From contig NZ_KZ293963.1 in the NCBI RefSeq assembly GCF_002352765.1, forward strand, positions 1,882,368-1,946,367: a stretch of DNA of 64,000 bases. The letters run 5' to 3'. A program made the translations under genes and the position numbers. The notes below the pieces were generated by a model. That model saw nothing but the letters and a program-made list of their open reading frames with translations, had not been told where the DNA came from and searched no databases. Below are positions 33,535 through 42,095 of the stretch, in pieces. Origin of the DNA: Alteribacter populi. GTDB lineage: Bacteria; Bacillota; Bacilli; Bacillales; Salisediminibacteriaceae. How positions within the stretch are numbered: the first letter of the stretch is position 1; each line of letters opens with the position of its first letter.

Positions 33535-35148
33535 TTAATGAACAAAATGATTTTTAAGTTGATCACGGAGTGCCCGCTTTAAAAACTTTCCTACGGATGT
33601 TTTTGGGATTTCCTCGAGAAATACGATGTCGTCAGGTAGCCACCATCTAGCAAATTGCGGTGTTAGAAATTCCCGTAAGTCCTCTTTTGTCACTGTTTTT
33701 TTGAATTCATCTTTTAAAACAACACAAGCAACAGGACGCTCTTGCCATTCATTGTGAGCCACGGCTACCACACTTGCTTCAAAGACAGCCTCGTGAGCCA
33801 TCAGAGCATTCTCAATATCGACAGAGGAAATCCATTCTCCGCCACTTTTTATTAAATCCTTCGTCCTGTCTACAATCTTAATAACACCTTCTTGGTCAAC
33901 TGTTACGACATCACCGGTATGAAGCCAACCGTCTTGGAATGCTTCCTCTGAGCGTTCATCCTTATAATACTCATCAGCAATCCACGGGCCACGTATCAGC
34001 AGTTCGCCCATTTCCTCTCCGTTCCAGGAAGTTTCACCGGCTGCACCTGCCACCTTCATTTCAAGCCCCGGAACAAGCAAACCTTGCATAGAACGAACCT
34101 CTAACCTTTCTTCTTCTGCTAAATTCTCTTGATAACTTTTTAGTCTAGAAAGCGTGACAAGTGGGCTTGTTTCCGTCATTCCATAAGCATGAAGGAAAGG
34201 GATATTGTATTTACTTTCGTAGGCTTTTATCATTCCTCTCGGTGCAGCAGCACCGCCACACAACACAGCACGAAGACTACTCGTGTCATAGTTACCTTTC
34301 TCCAGTTCATTAAGTAATCCTAACCAAATAGTTGGAACTCCGGCAGTAACAGTCACTGCCTCTGATTCTATAAGTTCTGCTAGTAATTTCGGGGTGAATT
34401 GCGGTCCAGGAAGAATTTGTGTTGTTCCTAGTAATGTCGCTGTAAATGGTAACCCCCAGGCATTCGCGTGAAACATAGGAACTACTGGCATACACCGGTC
34501 AGATTCAGAGATTGCAGCAGTGTCAGCTAGTCCCATTGCAAAGCTGTGCAAAACAATTCCACGATGGGAGTAGACAACACCTTTTGGGTTCCCTGTCGTT
34601 GCTGAAGTATAGCACATACCTGCGGGTAAGTTTTCATCAATCTCTTTTACAAATTCAAATTTTTCATCTTCCTCTTCCAGAAGCTGTTCATAGGAATATA
34701 GTGGGGATAAGGTTGATTCCGGTAGAATTTTTTCATCGGACATTACGATAAAGGCTTTTACTGTTTTTAATTGATCACTGACCTTTTCAATTAACGGGAG
34801 GACATCCTCATCGATTAATAGCACTTTATCTTCAGCATGATTAATAATATATACTATATGTTCTTCGGATAGACGAATATTAATTGTGTGTAGAACCGCT
34901 CCCATTCCTGGTGCTGCAAAATAAGTTTCTAGATGACGATGATGATTCCAAGCTAATGTCCCTACACAATCGCCTTGAGAAACGCCGAGATTTGCTAATG
35001 CGCTAGCAAGACGTCTCGTTCTTTGTCCAATTTCCTTATACGTTAATCTCGATACCTTTGTAGAAGTCCTTGAGATGATTTGTTTTTTCGGGAAAAACTT
35101 CTCTGCTCTTTCTAACATTGCCCCAACCGTTAATGGTAAGTTCATCAT
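33535..35148 (-). CDS. Acyl-CoA ligase (medium/long-chain, FadD/AlkK-like)
   Basis: ATP-dependent activation of a carboxylic acid to its CoA thioester. ANL-family motifs: CYTSATTGNPKGVVYSHRG (P-loop), HAYGMTETSPLVTL, DGWLHTGDVVTVDQEGVIKIVDRTKDLIKSGGEWIS (hinge), and the C-terminal catalytic lysine in TSVGKFLKRALR. The 537 residues and N-terminus PLTVGAMLERAEKFFPKKQI place it with medium-chain ligases. ATG has AAGGGG upstream. Last gene of a six-gene operon, 27 bases after the CaiB-like gene. Substrate unknown. Confidence 0.88.
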   Translation of the reverse strand: MMNLPLTVGAMLERAEKFFPKKQIISRTSTKVSRLTYKEIGQRTRRLASALANLGVSQGDCVGTLAWNHHRHLETYFAAPGMGAVLHTINIRLSEEHIVYIINHAEDKVLLIDEDVLPLIEKVSDQLKTVKAFIVMSDEKILPESTLSPLYSYEQLLEEEDEKFEFVKEIDENLPAGMCYTSATTGNPKGVVYSHRGIVLHSFAMGLADTAAISESDRCMPVVPMFHANAWGLPFTATLLGTTQILPGPQFTPKLLAELIESEAVTVTAGVPTIWLGLLNELEKGNYDTSSLRAVLCGGAAAPRGMIKAYESKYNIPFLHAYGMTETSPLVTLSRLKSYQENLAEEERLEVRSMQGLLVPGLEMKVAGAAGETSWNGEEMGELLIRGPWIADEYYKDERSEEAFQDGWLHTGDVVTVDQEGVIKIVDRTKDLIKSGGEWISSVDIENALMAHEAVFEASVVAVAHNEWQERPVACVVLKDEFKKTVTKEDLREFLTPQFARWWLPDDIVFLEEIPKTSVGKFLKRALRDQLKNHFVH

Positions 35149-35175
35149 TTTCGCATCGCCCCTTCGAGAAGTAAA

Positions 35176-36315
35176 TTATAATACTCTGCTATTTTTCAAA
35201 ACCCTTATATTCTCTTCAGTCATGTTTAACAGAGATGTTAAAACTTCTTCTGTATTTTCTCCTTTTGCTGGCGGTTTTAATGAGTGGTCGATAGCAGCGT
35301 GTGGTTGTGTTAACACTTGCCTAATACCCCAGTCTGTGTCACTAATGTTACTTCTGTCTTTTATATATTCATTTTCAATTAGCTCTCCAGGTTCCAATAC
35401 CGGTGTTAAGCAACAATCGACTTCCATACTAAACGTTGTCCATTCTTCTAAAGTTCTACTGGAAAATAAGGAGACTACTTCTCGATATATCTGATTTTCC
35501 TCCTCAGATGCTGAAAAATGTGCACCAATCCAATCTACTCTATCGACTCCATGACAAAAATTCTCCCAAAACTTCTTTTCTAAAGCTGCAAGACTTACAA
35601 AACGATGATCCTTTGTTTGATAAATTTTATAAGAAATGATCTCACCACGAAGCAAGGATATGCCATTTTGTTGACCTTTTTCCTGTTCAAACAAGACGTG
35701 ATTTGTCATAAGTGAAACCATAACGTCTGTAAGCGCAAGATCGATGTGCTCTCCTTTTCCCGTTCTTGAACTATTAATCAAAGCAGCTAAAATGGCTTCG
35801 TTAGCTGCAATGCCTCCAACTAGATCAGCAAAAGTATTCGTAGGGTGAACAGGCTCTCCGGCTTTATTTTTCATTTGCGCTAACGCTCCACTCACCGACA
35901 TATAATTGAGGTCATGGCTTCCGAGGTGATTCATTTTTCCCGACTGTCCATAACCAGAGATAGAGCAATAAACGATATCGGGCTTTTCCTTTTTCACTCT
36001 CTCATAATCGATTCCAAGTCTCTTAGCTACACCCGGTCGGAAACTCTCGATCACAACATCTGCTTCCTTTATTAAATCCAAGGCAATCTGTTGACCTTTA
36101 GCCTCCTTTAAGTTAAGAACGATGCTTTTTTTATGACGGTTATTTGCCAGGAAAACCAATCCTGTACCGTCTTTTTGATCCCCCATTGTCCGAGCCGGGT
36201 CTCCTTCTGGTGGCTCTACTTTGATCACTTCCGCCCCTAAGTCCGCTAAACGCAGACTGGCATAGGGTCCTGGAAGATAAAACGAGAAATCTATCACACG
36301 TATACCTTTTAGCAT
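35176..36315 (-). CDS. CaiB/BaiF-family CoA-transferase or alpha-methylacyl-CoA racemase
   Basis: Class III CoA-transferase fold, 379 residues. Motifs: MLKGIRVIDFSFYLPGPYASLRLADLGAEVIKVEPPEGDPAR, VESFRPGVAKRLGIDYE, YCSISGYGQSG, SHDLNYMSVSGALAQM and THE catalytic Asp region NTFADLVGGIAANEAIL. The GHDxNY-like motif SHDLNY and short length favour an AMACR-like racemase of 2-methyl-branched acyl-CoAs over carnitine CoA-transferase. If so the operon degrades a branched substrate, which fits the HSD10-like dehydrogenase nearby. The distinction is an inference. Confidence 0.82.
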   Translation of the reverse strand: MLKGIRVIDFSFYLPGPYASLRLADLGAEVIKVEPPEGDPARTMGDQKDGTGLVFLANNRHKKSIVLNLKEAKGQQIALDLIKEADVVIESFRPGVAKRLGIDYERVKKEKPDIVYCSISGYGQSGKMNHLGSHDLNYMSVSGALAQMKNKAGEPVHPTNTFADLVGGIAANEAILAALINSSRTGKGEHIDLALTDVMVSLMTNHVLFEQEKGQQNGISLLRGEIISYKIYQTKDHRFVSLAALEKKFWENFCHGVDRVDWIGAHFSASEEENQIYREVVSLFSSRTLEEWTTFSMEVDCCLTPVLEPGELIENEYIKDRSNISDTDWGIRQVLTQPHAAIDHSLKPPAKGENTEEVLTSLLNMTEENIRVLKNSRVL

Positions 36316-36382
36316 CTGTATGTTCCTTTCTCTTTTTTAATGCGTATCCTATTAGGAATATAACGTATTGTTATACAGACAA

Positions 36383-37945
36383 TTAATCCAGTGTATTTGT
36401 TTTGTCCAGCTCTTTTCTTAATAGGAATTTTTGAATTTTTCCACTCGCATTTCTCGGGAGCTCTTCAACAAATAAATAGCGGCGCGGACGTTTGTAACCG
36501 GCCAACCGAGCACTTTTATTGCAAAACTCATCCAATTCCGCTTCAGAAATATCTCCGTTTTTCACCACTACAATGGCTGTCGCTCTCTCACCCCATTTTT
36601 CATCAGGCTCACCAATGACAGCTACATCGAGTACACCTGGGTGCTCATGGAGAATATCTTCTATTTCACGTGGGTAGATATTTTCACCACCGCTAATAAT
36701 CATGTCGTCAACGCGATCAGCAATCCACAGGTACCCTTCTTCGTCAAATGACGCAATATCTCCAGAATAATACCAACCTTTATAGATCGCACTTTTCGTG
36801 GCATCTTCCCTGTTATAATAACCTTGCATTATACAAGGCCCTCGTACAATGAGTTCACCCGTCTCTCCTGGTAATAAAACATCTTCCGGTTCTGAAGGTC
36901 CACCGTCTCTCGGGCTCACAACTCGTATTTCATGGTTTAAACACGCTTTTCCAGCAGATCCTGCTTTTCTGATCTGGTCTTCCTCTCGTAAAAAGGTTAC
37001 TGCAGGCCCCATTTCAGTCATCCCATATGCTTGCACTAAGCCCACTTCAAATTTTTCCTGAATCGTATGAACGAGAGAAGGTGCCATTGGAGCAGCGCCG
37101 TATAGCCCTAAACGTAACGATTTTAAATTATAGTGCTCTAAGTCTTCTTGGAGCATCATATTCCACATTGTCGGAGCTGAAAAAAACATCGTGATCTGTT
37201 CTCTTTCAATAAGCTGCAGCGTTTTCTTTGGTTCAAAATGATGGGTAATTATATTCGTTGCTCCAATATGAACTCTCGGTAAAAATGCACAATGTAACTC
37301 TGCACAATGAAACATTGGAGCGGTTACTAATCCACGATCATCTTCCGTTAGGCTCGTCGCAGCTACTAGAATGAGACTTTGCTCTACCATATCTCTATGA
37401 CGATGCATCACTCCTTTTGGCCGTCCTGTAGTTCCACTTGTATACATAATGGCATAGAGGTCCTCTTCTGTTACCTCAACCTCAGGACGCTTAGCCGGAG
37501 CATTGGCTATTTTTTCATGGTAACCAACAGCATAATTAGGTACATCTTTATCAACATACCAGAAAGAAACACCATCCATCTCTTTATGAATCGCATTTAT
37601 TTGAGGGTGCAGGGCTTTTTCAAATAAAACGATCTTTGGTGCCGCGTCTTCCAAAATATACTTCAACTCATCCACTGCTAGCCTGAAATTAATAGGATTA
37701 AAAACAGCACCGATTTTAGCACATGCGAAAAAAGTTGTTGCCAACTCCTCAGTGTTAAATAAATAGGTTGAGACTCGGTCCCCTTTCTTTACACCAGCTG
37801 TAATGAAAGCATTGGCTACCTTATTAATTTGCTGATCCCACTCTTCATAAGTAAGCCGAACCTCTTTTTGCACATAAACTAATGCTTCTTTTCGAGGATA
37901 TTTTTGAACCGTCTGCTCAAATAACGTTCCGATTGTTGTGTACAC
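36383..37945 (-). CDS. Acyl-CoA ligase (class I adenylate-forming)
   Basis: Second acyl-CoA ligase of the operon, 520 residues. Motifs: MYTSGTTGRPKGVMHRHRD, QAYGMTEMGPAVTF, KGWYYSGDIASFDEEGYLWIADRVDDMIISGGENIYPREIE and catalytic Lys in NASGKIQKFLLRKEL. It starts with GTG preceded by GGAGGG at 8 bases. Similar in plan to the ligase at 40.4-41.9 kb but clearly diverged, so probably a different chain length or branching specificity rather than a recent duplication. Confidence 0.88.
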   Translation of the reverse strand: MYTTIGTLFEQTVQKYPRKEALVYVQKEVRLTYEEWDQQINKVANAFITAGVKKGDRVSTYLFNTEELATTFFACAKIGAVFNPINFRLAVDELKYILEDAAPKIVLFEKALHPQINAIHKEMDGVSFWYVDKDVPNYAVGYHEKIANAPAKRPEVEVTEEDLYAIMYTSGTTGRPKGVMHRHRDMVEQSLILVAATSLTEDDRGLVTAPMFHCAELHCAFLPRVHIGATNIITHHFEPKKTLQLIEREQITMFFSAPTMWNMMLQEDLEHYNLKSLRLGLYGAAPMAPSLVHTIQEKFEVGLVQAYGMTEMGPAVTFLREEDQIRKAGSAGKACLNHEIRVVSPRDGGPSEPEDVLLPGETGELIVRGPCIMQGYYNREDATKSAIYKGWYYSGDIASFDEEGYLWIADRVDDMIISGGENIYPREIEDILHEHPGVLDVAVIGEPDEKWGERATAIVVVKNGDISEAELDEFCNKSARLAGYKRPRRYLFVEELPRNASGKIQKFLLRKELDKTNTLD

Positions 37946-38040
37946 AATTACATCCCTCCAATAATAGATTCATTAGCTTGCCAAACTAGTAGATCGATAC
38001 TTTCTGTAGAACTGAAAAACTTCAAATATGATTTTGACGA

Positions 38041-39195
38041 TCAATCTAATCGCTCAATAATGGTTGCATTCGCCATTCCATGACCTTCACACATCGTTTG
38101 TAGACCGTATCGTCCACCCGCTCTTTCAAGTTCATGAACCATCGCGGTCATGAGACGAACACCGCTTGCGCCGAGAGGGTGCCCTAACGCAATCGCTCCT
38201 CCGTTAGGATTAAGCTTTTTAGGATCTGCTCCAGTTTCTTTTAACCATGCGAGCGGGACAGGGGCGAATGCTTCATTCACTTCGAAGATATCGATGTCAT
38301 CTAGCGATAATCCTGATTTCTTTAGTGCCAGTTCCGTTGCCGGAATCGGGCCTGTCAGCATCAATGTTGGGTCTGAACCTACAACAGTTCGAGTGTGAAT
38401 TTTAAACCGTGGCTTTAAGCCTAGTTCTTCAGCTTTCTCCTTTGACATGATTAAGACAGCACCTGCCCCGTCACTGATCTGACTTGAATTTCCAGGGTGA
38501 ACCTTCCCTTCTTTACTAAAAGAAGGATTTAATTCTGATAATTTTTCTAAAGTAGTTTCTCTTCTCGGTCCCGTATCTTCACGGAGTACTGACTTCGATC
38601 CATCAGGTAACGTAACTTCAACCGGAACGATTTCTTTTTCGAAATAACCTTCTTCTTGTGCTAATAAGGCTTTACGATGACTTTCTAAAGAATACCGGTC
38701 AAGCTCTTTACGGGTGAACTGCCATTTCTCCACAATCTTTTCTGCAGATATTCCCTGATGAACAATTTCATAATGCTCCGTTAACTTTTCACTGGGCAGA
38801 GCACCTTGAAAATTTGTTCCCATCGGTACTCGTGACATATTTTCTACTCCCGCAGCAATAACGACATCCATGTCTCCACTCAAGATCGCTTGAGCTGCAA
38901 AGTGAATCGCCTGTTGACTAGATCCGCATTGACGATCGATCGTCGTTCCAGGTACATGTTCTGGAAATCCAGCAATAAGCGCAGCCACCCGCCCAATATC
39001 TCCAGCCTGTTCACCTGATTGAGTTACACAGCCCATGATAACGTCCTCAACTAACTCAGCTGATATCCCAGCACGACTGACAACTTCTTTTAGCACAGTG
39101 GCAGCAAGGTCATCAGGGCGAATATGCTCGAGTAAACCTTTCCGTCTTCCAACGGGAGTTCTTACCGCTTCAACTATGACCGCTTCTTTTCCCAT
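38041..39195 (-). CDS. Thiolase (acetyl-CoA acyltransferase)
   Basis: Cleaves 3-ketoacyl-CoA to acetyl- or propionyl-CoA and a shortened acyl-CoA. Nucleophilic Cys90 lies in TTIDRQCGSSQQAIHFAAQ; the second Cys and His are in MCEGHGMANATII, with GGAIALGHPLGASGVR before. Length 384. Also NEAFAPVPLAWL. It is the third gene of the operon, following acyl-CoA dehydrogenase at 18 bases. The usual partner enoyl-CoA hydratase is not in the operon. Confidence 0.93.
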   Translation of the reverse strand: MGKEAVIVEAVRTPVGRRKGLLEHIRPDDLAATVLKEVVSRAGISAELVEDVIMGCVTQSGEQAGDIGRVAALIAGFPEHVPGTTIDRQCGSSQQAIHFAAQAILSGDMDVVIAAGVENMSRVPMGTNFQGALPSEKLTEHYEIVHQGISAEKIVEKWQFTRKELDRYSLESHRKALLAQEEGYFEKEIVPVEVTLPDGSKSVLREDTGPRRETTLEKLSELNPSFSKEGKVHPGNSSQISDGAGAVLIMSKEKAEELGLKPRFKIHTRTVVGSDPTLMLTGPIPATELALKKSGLSLDDIDIFEVNEAFAPVPLAWLKETGADPKKLNPNGGAIALGHPLGASGVRLMTAMVHELERAGGRYGLQTMCEGHGMANATIIERLD

Positions 39196-39213
39196 ATAAA
39201 AATCACCTTTCTT

Positions 39214-40359
39214 TTACAAGCCGATATTTTTGGCAATAATTGTTTTCATAATTTCATTGGTTCCAGCGTAAATAGTGGAAACTGGTGTATCACGAAAGCG
39301 CCTGGCTATTTTGTACTCTTCCATATAACCGTATCCTCCATAAAGCTGCATACATGTTGATGCTATTTGCTTTGCCATTTCAGTTAGCTTCCATTTTGCC
39401 ATTGACACCTGGGTAACTACGTCTTCACCTGCAATATGTTTAGCAATGAGCTGATCAAGAAATGTACGGCCCATTTCAATTTCAGTCGCCATCTCAACTA
39501 ACTTAAATTGTGTATTTTGAAACTTACTAATTTGCTGTCCGAAAGCTTTTCTTGTTTTTACATATTCCATCGTCATCTCCAACATATCTTCTGAAGCAAC
39601 TTGGGCTCCAATTGCAACCACTAGCCTCTCCTGCTGAAGCTTTTCCATTAAATAAAGAAAGCCTTTTCCTTCTTGACCTAATAAGTTTTCTTTCGGCACT
39701 CGACAATCTTCAAAAATTAATTCTGCCGTATCCTGGCTGTGTAAGCCTATTTTGTTGAGCTTTCGCCCCCTAGAAAACCCTTCTGTCCCACGTTCTACTA
39801 TGAGTAAACTGACCCCAGTATGCTTAGGTTTTGCCTGCGGATCGGTTTTACAAGCAACAACGACTAAATCTGAATGAATACCATTGGTAATGAACGTTTT
39901 TTGCCCGTTTAAAATATAATCGTCACCATCTTCCACTGCTGTTGTCTTAATGTTCGCAAGATCAGACCCAGTACCTGGCTCGGTCATTGCTATTGCTGTA
40001 ATTGTTTCACCAGTTAAACATTTGGGAAGCCAGCGGTGTTTTTGTTTTTCCGTCCCATAGGCCAAAATATAGGGAACAACGATGTCATTATGAAGACCAA
40101 TGCCAACAAGGCTCGTCCCTACCCTCTCTAATTCTTCATTTATAATAACGGAGAAGCCCCAATCTACCTCAGCACCTCCATACTTTTCCGGAACGTCAGG
40201 ACATAGAAAACCTTGTTCCCCCATTTTCATCCAAAAGGATCGGGGAATCATTCGTTGATCCTCCCATTCATCAAAGTACGGATAAGCTTCTTTATCTAAA
40301 AATTTTCGCAATGCTTTTCGAAACATATGATGTTCTTCCGTTAAATAGGGATGGTTCAT
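39214..40359 (-). CDS. Acyl-CoA dehydrogenase
   Basis: FAD enzyme introducing the alpha-beta double bond in acyl-CoA. The 381 residues show AIAMTEPGTGSDLANIKTTA and GQKTFITNGIHSDLVVV (substrate and FAD motifs), TRKAFGQQISKFQNTQFKLVEM and the signature QLYGGYGYMEEYKIARRFRDTPVSTIYAGTNEI. The N-terminus (PYFDEWEDQRMIPRSFWMKMGEQGFL) resembles long-chain/isovaleryl types. It is between the first ligase (39-base gap) and thiolase. Needs an electron-transfer flavoprotein coded elsewhere. Confidence 0.92.
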   Translation of the reverse strand: MNHPYLTEEHHMFRKALRKFLDKEAYPYFDEWEDQRMIPRSFWMKMGEQGFLCPDVPEKYGGAEVDWGFSVIINEELERVGTSLVGIGLHNDIVVPYILAYGTEKQKHRWLPKCLTGETITAIAMTEPGTGSDLANIKTTAVEDGDDYILNGQKTFITNGIHSDLVVVACKTDPQAKPKHTGVSLLIVERGTEGFSRGRKLNKIGLHSQDTAELIFEDCRVPKENLLGQEGKGFLYLMEKLQQERLVVAIGAQVASEDMLEMTMEYVKTRKAFGQQISKFQNTQFKLVEMATEIEMGRTFLDQLIAKHIAGEDVVTQVSMAKWKLTEMAKQIASTCMQLYGGYGYMEEYKIARRFRDTPVSTIYAGTNEIMKTIIAKNIGL

Positions 40360-40398
40360 TCTTTCTCCTCCAATTTTTGTCGATTACACGGGCGCAAC

Positions 40399-41922
40399 CT
40401 AAGACTGTACTTCCTCGAACTTTTGACGTAATTTGTATTTTAATATTTTTCCTGATGCGTTCCTCGGCAATTGTTTCTCAAACACGATGTTTCTTGGAAC
40501 TTTATAGCCGGCAAGCTTTTCTCTGCAGAATTGACGAAACTCCTGTTCATCAATATATTCACCATCTTTTGGAACAACAATAGCTGTGACTGCTTCACCC
40601 CAAACTTCATCAGGTAAGCCAATTGTCGCAGCCTCCAGCACTTGAGGGTGTTCATACATTACTTGCTCTACTTCAATCGAGTAGACATTTTCCCCACCGG
40701 AAATAATCATGTCCTTTTTGCGATCGACTAATGTCATATACCCCTCTTCGTCGGTGACAGCTAAATCGCCGGTATAAAGCCAATCTCCCTTCAACACTTT
40801 CTTAGTTTCTTCAGGTTTTTTATAGTACTCCTTCATAATCGATTCTCCGCGCAAAATGAACTCCCCGACGACTCCTGGGACAACATCTTCCCCTGTTTCG
40901 TCTACAACACGTGCTTCTGTTGTAAAAAATGATTTTCCACTTTTGCCAAGATGATTTTTATGCCCTTCTGGATCAAGCAAGATGCCTCCAGGCCCTGCTT
41001 CAGTTAATCCACATAAATTAAAAAATTGATCGGTTTGAAACAAATCCATGCTTCTTTTCACAGTCTCCGGAGCCATCGGAGCAGCTCCGTATCCACATCG
41101 TTGAATTGAGGTTAAGTCATACTCCGTCGCATTCGGTATTTGAAGTATGAAATTATACATAGCCGGCACGCCAAAGAAATGCGTTATTTTGTATTCTTCG
41201 ATTGCTTTTAACGTTTCTATTGGATGAAACTCACGGTGAATCACATGAGAAGCACCTAGTACTACCCCCGACACCAAGAATAGATTCAACTGTGCCGAAT
41301 GAAACAACGGAGCAATATGAAGGAACCGGTCATGCTGGTTAATGCCCATTCCAATAATCATCGTTAGCCCAACATTAAATACTCGTCTATGATCAAGTAA
41401 AGCTCCTTTTGGTCTTCCAGTGGTGCCGGACGTATACAAAATCTCAAGATCATCTGTTTCAGATACGTCTACATCGGGATCATTTATTTGATCAGTTAGG
41501 AGTTCCTGGTAGGATACGTGGTGAGGTGCTTTCGACTGTCCGATGGTTATCACTGTTCGAATGCCGGTCTTTTGACTCGCTTCTTCAATTAACTGAGCAA
41601 ATTCATCATCACAAATCACTACAGATGCATCAGATTGTTGTAAAATGTAGTGAACTTCACCTGTTGAAAGCCTGAAATTGACGGGTACAATAACCGCTCC
41701 TAATTTAGCCAATGCAAAATAACAAAAGACGAAATAATCTGAATTCCTCATTAACAATGCGACCTTCTCACCTTTTTTAACATTAAGATTAATGAACCCA
41801 TGAGCCAGTCTGTTTACTTCTTGATTAAATTGCAGATAAGTATAATCCCTTCCTTCAAAGCGAATCGCCTGCTTCTTCCCAAAATTTCTCGCATTTACGG
41901 ATAAGTGGCTTCCAATATCCAA
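40399..41922 (-). CDS. Acyl-CoA ligase, first gene of the sigma-54 operon
   Basis: Adenylate-forming acyl-CoA ligase of 507 residues. P-loop in LYTSGTTGRPKGALLDHRR, hinge in GDWLYTGDLAVTDEEGYMTLVDRKKDMIISGGENVYSIEVE and catalytic Lys in NASGKILKYKLRQKF. Start is TTG with AAGGAGG 8 bases upstream; MDIGSHLSVNARNFGKKQAIRFEGRDYTY is the usual N-terminus. A -24/-12 promoter and an upstream dyad precede it. As leader of the operon it probably activates the primary substrate. Confidence 0.9.
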   Translation of the reverse strand: MDIGSHLSVNARNFGKKQAIRFEGRDYTYLQFNQEVNRLAHGFINLNVKKGEKVALLMRNSDYFVFCYFALAKLGAVIVPVNFRLSTGEVHYILQQSDASVVICDDEFAQLIEEASQKTGIRTVITIGQSKAPHHVSYQELLTDQINDPDVDVSETDDLEILYTSGTTGRPKGALLDHRRVFNVGLTMIIGMGINQHDRFLHIAPLFHSAQLNLFLVSGVVLGASHVIHREFHPIETLKAIEEYKITHFFGVPAMYNFILQIPNATEYDLTSIQRCGYGAAPMAPETVKRSMDLFQTDQFFNLCGLTEAGPGGILLDPEGHKNHLGKSGKSFFTTEARVVDETGEDVVPGVVGEFILRGESIMKEYYKKPEETKKVLKGDWLYTGDLAVTDEEGYMTLVDRKKDMIISGGENVYSIEVEQVMYEHPQVLEAATIGLPDEVWGEAVTAIVVPKDGEYIDEQEFRQFCREKLAGYKVPRNIVFEKQLPRNASGKILKYKLRQKFEEVQS

Positions 41923-41982
41923 CCTACATTCCTCCTTGTTTTTTATGAAGTCGCGTAAGTATTTATGTTTGTATAAATTAAA

Positions 41983-41998
41983 TGCAAGTTTTATGCCA
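41983..41998 (-). promoter_or_regulatory. Sigma-54 (-24/-12) promoter of the acyl-CoA operon
   Basis: On the minus strand TGGCATAAAACTTGCA has GG and GC exactly 10 bases apart, close to the consensus TGGCAC-N5-TTGCA. About 60 bases before the first ligase start. Confidence 0.88.
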
Positions 41999-42069
41999 TA
42001 TTTTATAGTACTTTAATAATGGGAATGACGAGAGTTATGGACTTAAACAAGTTCTAAAAAGGAAAAGAA

Positions 42070-42088
42070 GTGTCCAAAATCTGAACAC
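42070..42088 (-). promoter_or_regulatory. Upstream activator site for the acyl-CoA operon
   Basis: GTGTTCA-GATTT-TGGACAC on the minus strand, a 7-5-7 dyad with one mismatch, 72 bases upstream of the -24 element. The same motif is present at 45298-45316. It starts 7 bases after the regulator stop codon. Confidence 0.75.
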
Positions 42089-42095
42089 TACCTTT